Part shown: piece after piece, positions 58,512 to 64,000 of the stretch
Layout of the letters: each line of letters begins with the position of its first letter
Numbering within the stretch: the stretch's first letter is position 1
Assembly (NCBI GenBank): GCA_023974075.1
Contig: CM043799.1
Span: 3,170,428-3,234,427, forward strand
Length of the DNA stretch: 64,000 nt
Direction: 5' to 3'
Source of the DNA: Chaenocephalus aceratus
Taxonomy: Eukaryota; Chordata; Actinopteri; Perciformes; Channichthyidae
Notes under the pieces: generated by a model
What the model saw: only the letters and a program-made list of their open reading frames with translations
Databases searched by the model: none
Told to the model about the DNA's origin: nothing
Translations under genes and position numbers: made by a program

Positions 58512-59153
58512 AGAACTACACATGCTGGCCAGCGCCATATAGATAGAAGAGTTACGACAACGGAAGTCCAAAAACGGTTATCGTCACGTGGTTCATGGAG
58601 ACGAGGATCGTTCCCCGGAAGTTCATGGCGGGCAATGTGAATGCATTGATAACAGGAGATAGAACTACGATTTTTGGTAATTATTAGTGAATAAAGGTTT
58701 TGATTTGCAATATTTATACAACAAATCGATATGTGTATGTATTTACATCAATATGTTTTAAAAAATAAAATCGAATTTGCTAATATTAAGTGATAATATT
58801 AGGATTAGTGTGAACAACTAGTTTACATGTTACTAACAGTGCCTTGGTTAAAGAGCCTGTTGCTGTTTATTTATAGCTTTGAATTCTTTCAAAACAATAT
58901 TATCTTCTTAAACTTGTATGGTAGTCAGGAGCATCACTTTCTAATGTGTATTGATACATTTAGAGGGAGGGGATCTAAAGTAATGCTTTAAAATTCAGAT
59001 TGGATTCATTTCTAACATTTTCTTAAATTCATGGTAGTTTCAGTAATCCCCATGGTAACAGAGGACACAAGTTATCTAAATGACTAATGTCATCTTTATG
59101 GCTTTCAGAAAGGACAGGAGACCGACAGGTGACTATCAAAGGACTAGCAGCAG

Positions 59154-59177
59154 CATGATGATGATGATGATGATGAT
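59154..59177. repeat. (ATG)n microsatellite
   Basis: Eight ATG units just upstream of the THAP exon. Confidence 0.92.
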
Positions 59178-59308
59178 AAATGTGTTGTTTTAGGAACATC
59201 CATTGCAAATACATGGAATTCAATAAACATTGAATAGCATATCATAGTTTGTCGGTGCCTTTTCCTCCGTGTTGTCCTGGTTTGCTGTGCTGCCTCCTAG
59301 TCGCCACC

Positions 59309-59458
59309 ATGGTTTGCTGTGCTGCCTGGGGATGCTCAAATCGCTCAGAGAAAGGAGTACGAATGTACGGCTTCCCCACTGACACAGAGCGGAGGAAAAA
59401 ATTGCTGGCTCAAGTCAGCAGGAGCAATTTCACGACCAACAGCAACAACATATGTGAT
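59309..59458 (+). pseudogene. THAP zinc-finger exon of the inverted-repeat element
   Basis: The start lies in an ideal vertebrate context (GCCACCATGG). The protein begins MVCCAAWGCSNRSEKGVRMY, then GFPTDTERRKKLLAQVSR and SNFTTNSNNICD. This fits the THAP domain: a Cys pair spaced by four, an aromatic-GFP motif, a basic helix, and an I-C-D before the missing C-terminal histidine. A donor-like GTAATT follows at 59459, where THAP domains are often split by an intron, so the CxxH partner would be on the next exon, not identified here. The usual Trp after SN is Phe. It may be a transposase N-terminus. Confidence 0.68.
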
Positions 59459-59519
59459 GTAATTATATACAAACACTGCATTTGCACTTTTTCACAAAAC
59501 GAAAACCACACCATTGGGA

Positions 59520-60230
59520 AAGCTTAATGTTTTGTTTAATACAAAAAAACAGGGAAAGGCTTGAAAAACACTGAGAGTTGAGACTCAGGGTGCAGGGTGA
59601 GGGTCTCAGTGCAGGTATTCAGGCTCCATTGAATCTCCCTCTGGTTCTTGTGCTGAGAGAGGGAGTAACAGACAGGAGAAAGGGTTATACACACACAGCA
59701 CACCTATTGGATGGGAAATGCCTTGGGGAGATAAGGTGTTTACTTATATAAAACAGTAGTATTAAACGTACCTTGTGTTTTCACTCTCACTTAAGTCCCT
59801 CTCCCTTTGCCATCAATCCAAAATCAGCTGAGCTGCAACATTATACAGACAGGTAATAATCAACAGAATCACAAGGACACAATATGGCTCTGCTAAAAAC
59901 ACTCACTCTTACACGCACCAAAGTTATATTTATCTAATATTTAACTCCCTCCACCCCCGCATACAATCCCGTTTAGAAGCCCCTCTTCTCTAATTCAACA
60001 TGTTGGACGAAATGACATTAAGAGAACGGAATTTACAATTAAAAGGCTGTTCAACGTGTGTTGCTAACTTGCTTCGGTATGCTAGCTTAATCTGTTATCT
60101 GTAAACGTTCCCTAAATCTACTAATTTAGGGATAATCCACTTACATCCTTTAATACACATGTTCATTTGAATCAGATGTACTGATAATATCCGCAATATA
60201 AATCTTTAAACTTCTTCTTACCTTTAAAAG
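59520..60230. other. Interior of the THAP element, no gene recognised
   Basis: Non-coding by eye; the expected downstream transposase exons are not visible. Confidence 0.45.
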
Positions 60231-61449
60231 TCCGTCACGAACGGTGTATTATGCTGCAACTCCACAGCTCTGCCAGCCTTGGCGCTAACTTCCGGGGAAC
60301 GATTGAGAGGCTCCACGATCCGCCATTGCTGTAAAAAAGTGGTCCATTGGAGTGAACGGAGATGTCGTAACTCTTCTATTAAATGGCTCTGATGCTGGCT
60401 ATTGTGTGTTTCGCAATATATGGCACGTCTCTTTATAAGACGTTTTCGTATTTCCCACAATTAGAAGTTGGCAGTATTAAACGTGTACACCCTGGAGGTT
60501 TAGGGGATACGAAACACAGTGGTGTTATCAATTGTAAAATATATAATTAATAAATGGTGAAATAATATACCCACATGACAGCTAAGGTCAGAAGAGCTTT
60601 ATTTAACAGATGGTTTTATGTCTACCCCTCCTGTTGTTCATTGATAAGCCGGAAACATGCACTTGTTAAGGTTCAGAGGCAAATTTTGCAAATATGGCAG
60701 TAGCCATCGATCATCTTAAGATAAGATAAGATATACTTTATTGATCCCAAGTTGGGAAATGTTTTTGTTACAGCAGCATGTACTACTTTGTTCTACTCCA
60801 CTACAATTCAGAGGTTAACCTGGTATTTTTACTCTACTACATTTATTTTTGTTACTTTGCAGATTCTGATTAATGATGTGAAATATAAACAACCCTTAAA
60901 TCAGACTTTAGTTACACCTGAGTAAAATGCAGCCTTATCAGTTTGTCTGTTTTGCACATCCTCCTGTTAATATCTTTGGACGTCCTGCACTAAATTGTTT
61001 TATTGTAGAGATCACTACAGTATCTTCTAGATATTTTCCATTCTATATTTCTATCATTGACCCCTATTTTGTATGTAGGCTACTCTTAATATTTAAATGT
61101 TTTCATCAATAACTAAATAAATATAACTTATTCTACAACTAAATTCAATAACGTGCTTTAACCACTAGGAGGTGCGGTTTAGACCAGTGGTCTAGTTAAT
61201 ACAACATAATAATATCGTACATAATATGACTATAAACTTTATTGGGAAATTAAAACAGAACGTTAAAGGAAAATACAGTTTCAGTCTCTCGATGTGAAGC
61301 TTATGCATTGTACCATGAACTTGTATAGACCTGTAACAGTCAACTGCATGAGGAGTTGGAAAGGTAGTTCAGAAAATCAGTAATATCTTTAAAAACTACA
61401 AAAAAGTCCCTTTCTGTGCACCGTTATGGTGTAAACACAGCCTATTTAT

Positions 61450-61562
61450 TAGCTTTTCTTTTTTAATGCTTAATGTCTTTCATTTTTTTTTGTAAAGCAC
61501 TTTGAATTACCCTGTGTCGAAAAGTGCTATATAAATAAACTTGCCTTGCCTTGCCTTGCCTA
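61450..61562 (+). mobile_element. Retroposon 3' tail (CTTGC)n
   Basis: GTAAAGCACTTTGAATTACC, GTGCTATATAAATAAACTTG and CTTGC repeats. It is absent from the corresponding place in the related element at 53.16 kb, so it inserted after the two copies separated. Confidence 0.7.
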
Positions 61563-62782
61563 TCTACTAATTGGATCAAATATAAAAGTCAGCCGAATTA
61601 GTGTTGATACTGCAAGGAGACGTATTGTGTGAAAAGAAATGGAAGATGTTGTTTAATTGTTGATATATGTATGGTACACGTCACGTATTCAGTTTTGGCG
61701 GCATCTCTTCCAGTTTGTCAAAAGGTCTTCTGATCAGGGCTCTATAAATACATATCTACGGCAGATCTGTAATATTTAATGCAGCCGAACCGTGTATTGC
61801 AATGCCGTTATGTGATGACTTTCAAAGAGAAAAGCAAGAGCACTCGGAATAAAGTTTTATTATTATTTTTTGAATGTTTTCCGATTTCATATCACATAAA
61901 CACCATATCCCGACGTGCATTGCGGCGTGATTTTAGCCTATCAAAACCTCTGAAAACAGAAATGTGTCTCTCAGAATCGAAAGAGAAAAACGTATGGGAA
62001 AAACACAAAAGCATTGAACAGAATTTAAACCAATTAATGTCGTATAATTAACTAGGATAAACTGATGTTTTTTAGTGGATGAGTACTGCAGTTATCACTG
62101 TTAAATCATTTGATCATTGGTTTTATTATGAAAACGGCCAGACCGGAAATACTGTTTTCAACCCGTAACTTGACATGGAAGCTTGCCGCATATACACGTT
62201 GTCCTGACGAAACCTCAAATCATCTTCGTAATATCTATCAAACTATAGATCCTACATATCGACTGGACGTGGATTCTAAAAGTACAATATATACTTCTCG
62301 CTAGAAATCTAATCATAAAGCGTTTTAATGGCCAAACTATCCTACAATTTAGGATTTTACAGAGAGGGTTATTTGTGAATAAACAACCCTCTGTAACGTT
62401 TGCATTGAACGGGAGCACTCGAGGCCGACAATTTTAAAACGTAATTATAGGTCGTATTAAGCGCTTGAACAAACGACATATTTGGTCGTAATAAGGTTCT
62501 TAAACAATCGACCCATTTGGTCGTATGAGTTGGAGGACTTGTTGGTTAGTACACATTTACTGACATATACATTTACTGACATAAACATTTGTATCCTCTG
62601 TTGTAGACCCAAAAACATTACATAAAATAAGAACTCATTCTCAAAAAAGATAAACGCCATTCTTAAAATGTATAAACGAACATTAGTTGGATTAATATTG
62701 ATTAGAGTGCACAATAGAAATAAAATAATTGAGAGAAGAAAAAGAGATATGTTATCTATCAAAACCCAGTTAGATTAACATT

Positions 62783-63380
62783 CATTGGATTGCACACTTT
62801 GTGTGTTTGTGTGGATATGTAGCACATTAACGTTTTAATAGCACTTAATGACTGACTGAATGGAAATGAGACAATAAATGAAAATGTAAAACGAAAAAAG
62901 TGATCATGAAAATGTTTCCAATGAATAACATGATTTTTGACCACTTTGTCGTTCAGATATATCACATATTTGTAACTAAATGATACATGAATTGAAGCAA
63001 AACACGGTATAAACTCGTGAGTTTCATTTATTTTCTTCACTCCGCTGGGAAACGGCTCTCATGTCAAGAAGCATCAGATCAGTGCATGCGCTGCATCGTC
63101 CAATCAGTGAGCGATACACAGTAAGGGGGCGGGGCGAGTGTCTGAGGATTTTATCGGAGGATGGTCTGGTGGTTCCTCGGTTATCGCTCCTCTATTATCG
63201 CTCCTCGCTCCTCGATCCTCCGGCAGAAATAAGAGCCATGGGACGGTACTCAAGATGGCGCAGACAAATCAACTTCCGGTGAGACCGAGGAGCGAGGAAA
63301 TTAAAATAGTCGACCTGAGACGGGGCCCGAGCATCGAGCAACGAGGAGGCTCTCTGGAGGAGCTCTAACTGAGGAGACAT
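62783..63380. other. Unassigned sequence with a GC-rich repeat segment
   Basis: The copia sequence does not resume here. From 63160 a GAGGA/TCCTC-rich repeat with self-complementary blocks extends to 63.37 kb. Confidence 0.4.
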
Positions 63381-63383
63381 TAG

Positions 63384-63534
63384 CCTCATCCCAATACCCC
63401 TCCTCGACTCCTCCTTTCCCTCACTCGCGTCCCTTCCTTGCATCTTAGCTCCGCCTCCGTAAGATGCGAGCGAGGGACACGAGGAGGTGATGCGAGGACA
63501 GAGGAGTCCTCAGGTATTAATTGGGATGTCCTCG
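63384..63534. mobile_element. Small foldback MITE
   Basis: CATCCCAATACCCCTCCTCG at the left and its imperfect inverse GGTATTAATTGGGATG at the right. The interior is an inverted series of CGAGGAG/CTCCTCG blocks. Related to the fragments at 46.25 and 57.2 kb. Confidence 0.6.
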
Positions 63535-63857
63535 TTCACTCACGTCATTAACGACGTCTGTTAATGATGACATGTGCACAGCTGTATCCCCTCTCATCGG
63601 GCTTAACTGAATAACCCCTTAGAACCGGCCCATTTCTGGTTAAATATGTATTTAAATGAATGAATCTTTCTCTTGTTAGTCAAGGAATTCAATTATGGTT
63701 GGTCCTGCTTTTGTGTTCCGTTTTGGTGTAAAATGTAGCCCACATTTAAATAAAAATATAATTATAGTAATGTGAAAGCCTTTTAGAAATGAATTGCACA
63801 TAATAATTCCCACGGAGATGTGAGCACTTATACATTTATGTGACGCTTTTCCACTCA

Positions 63858-63918
63858 TCTTCCAGTTGTCGGTGTTCCTCTGTTGAAATCGACCAGCTGT
63901 GAAGGTGGGGCTTTTATA
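63858..63918 (-). promoter_or_regulatory. Candidate TATA promoter on the minus strand
   Basis: TATAAAAG at 63911-63918 (minus strand) lies 53 bases upstream of an ATG (63858) that opens MSGKASHKCISAH. The spacing suits a start site near 63885. It may be the promoter of a gene or element that runs left from here; I recognise no product. Confidence 0.3.
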
Positions 63919-64000
63919 CGCGAGTAGTGAAAACACTTCCGCATAGTCTGCTCGCGTGTATCTTCCCTTTCGTCTCCTCCCGCACCCCTCCTCCCTCATA

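Larger units (their letters stand above)
56834..62782 (+). mobile_element. THAP-carrying long-inverted-repeat element
   Basis: Ends read AATGTTAATCGAACTG and, inverted, AATGTTAATCTAACTG. The left arm, about 56834-58210 (with a MITE insert at 57046-57712), matches the reverse complement of about 62020-62782. The core carries further inverted segments and a THAP exon at 59309. No clear target duplication is found. The core matches the element at 50.5-55.3 kb, so the two belong to one family. The THAP exon suggests P-element or Kolobok ancestry. Confidence 0.8.

Noticed and set aside
62783..63060. Continuation of copia gag to the right of the THAP element
   Set aside because: No copia-like residues in any frame, so the second inverted-repeat element is not shown to be inserted within copia.

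Overview
This is eukaryotic DNA from a ray-finned fish, most likely a percomorph teleost. It has split exons with consensus GT/AG sites, tRNA-derived SINEs, teleost-type LINEs (L2/CR1/Rex-like), Ty3/gypsy and Ty1/copia elements, and many hAT elements with 8-bp target duplications. No operons, bacterial genes or CRISPR arrays are present.

Host genes. Two vertebrate genes are recognisable, head to head at about 4.6-8.6 kb. A FAM241A-like gene lies on the minus strand: exon at 4642-4938, with a phase-compatible candidate first exon at 7020-7166. An LRIT3-like gene lies on the plus strand: exons at 8538-8647, 10583-10957, 40536-40829, 40926-40985 and 42150-42625. It encodes a signal peptide, leucine-rich repeats, an Ig domain and a lysine-rich tail. 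Both human orthologues map to 4q25, so the pairing agrees with conserved linkage. LRIT3 acts at photoreceptor to ON-bipolar synapses. CRX/OTX-like motifs lie just upstream of exon 1.

Transposon-filled intron (10.96-40.54 kb). Almost 30 kb of mobile DNA separates LRR exon 2 from the LRRCT/Ig exon. In order it holds a foldback repeat (12.1-12.65 kb), a THAP-exon element bounded by inverted repeats (12.7-20.9 kb), a hAT (13.585-18.729 kb) containing a second hAT (14.018-17.750 kb) with an uninterrupted 604-residue transposase, an array of RFX X-box-like palindromes at about 145-bp spacing (18.8-19.4 kb), TTAA-type MITEs, LINE fragments, BED-finger hAT derivatives, a LINE with endonuclease and RT frames (29.7-32.4 kb), and an L2-like LINE split by a chromodomain gypsy element (33.47-38.71 kb).

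Downstream region (42.6-64 kb). This is a nest built on a minus-strand copia element running from 56.83 kb (gag) to its 3' LTR at 46.42 kb. Its RT is split by a 2.1-kb TTAA element that itself contains a hAT-like element. Its integrase is split by a 4.8-kb long-inverted-repeat element that contains a further hAT and a SINE. A related 5.95-kb inverted-repeat element follows (56.83-62.78 kb) and still carries a THAP zinc-finger exon. The two are diverged relatives; the first looks like a derivative that lost the THAP segment.

The most unusual features are the paired THAP inverted-repeat elements, the apparently intact hAT, the X-box array, and an lrit3 gene spread across all of this. Annotation was by eye, so family names for repeats are provisional.
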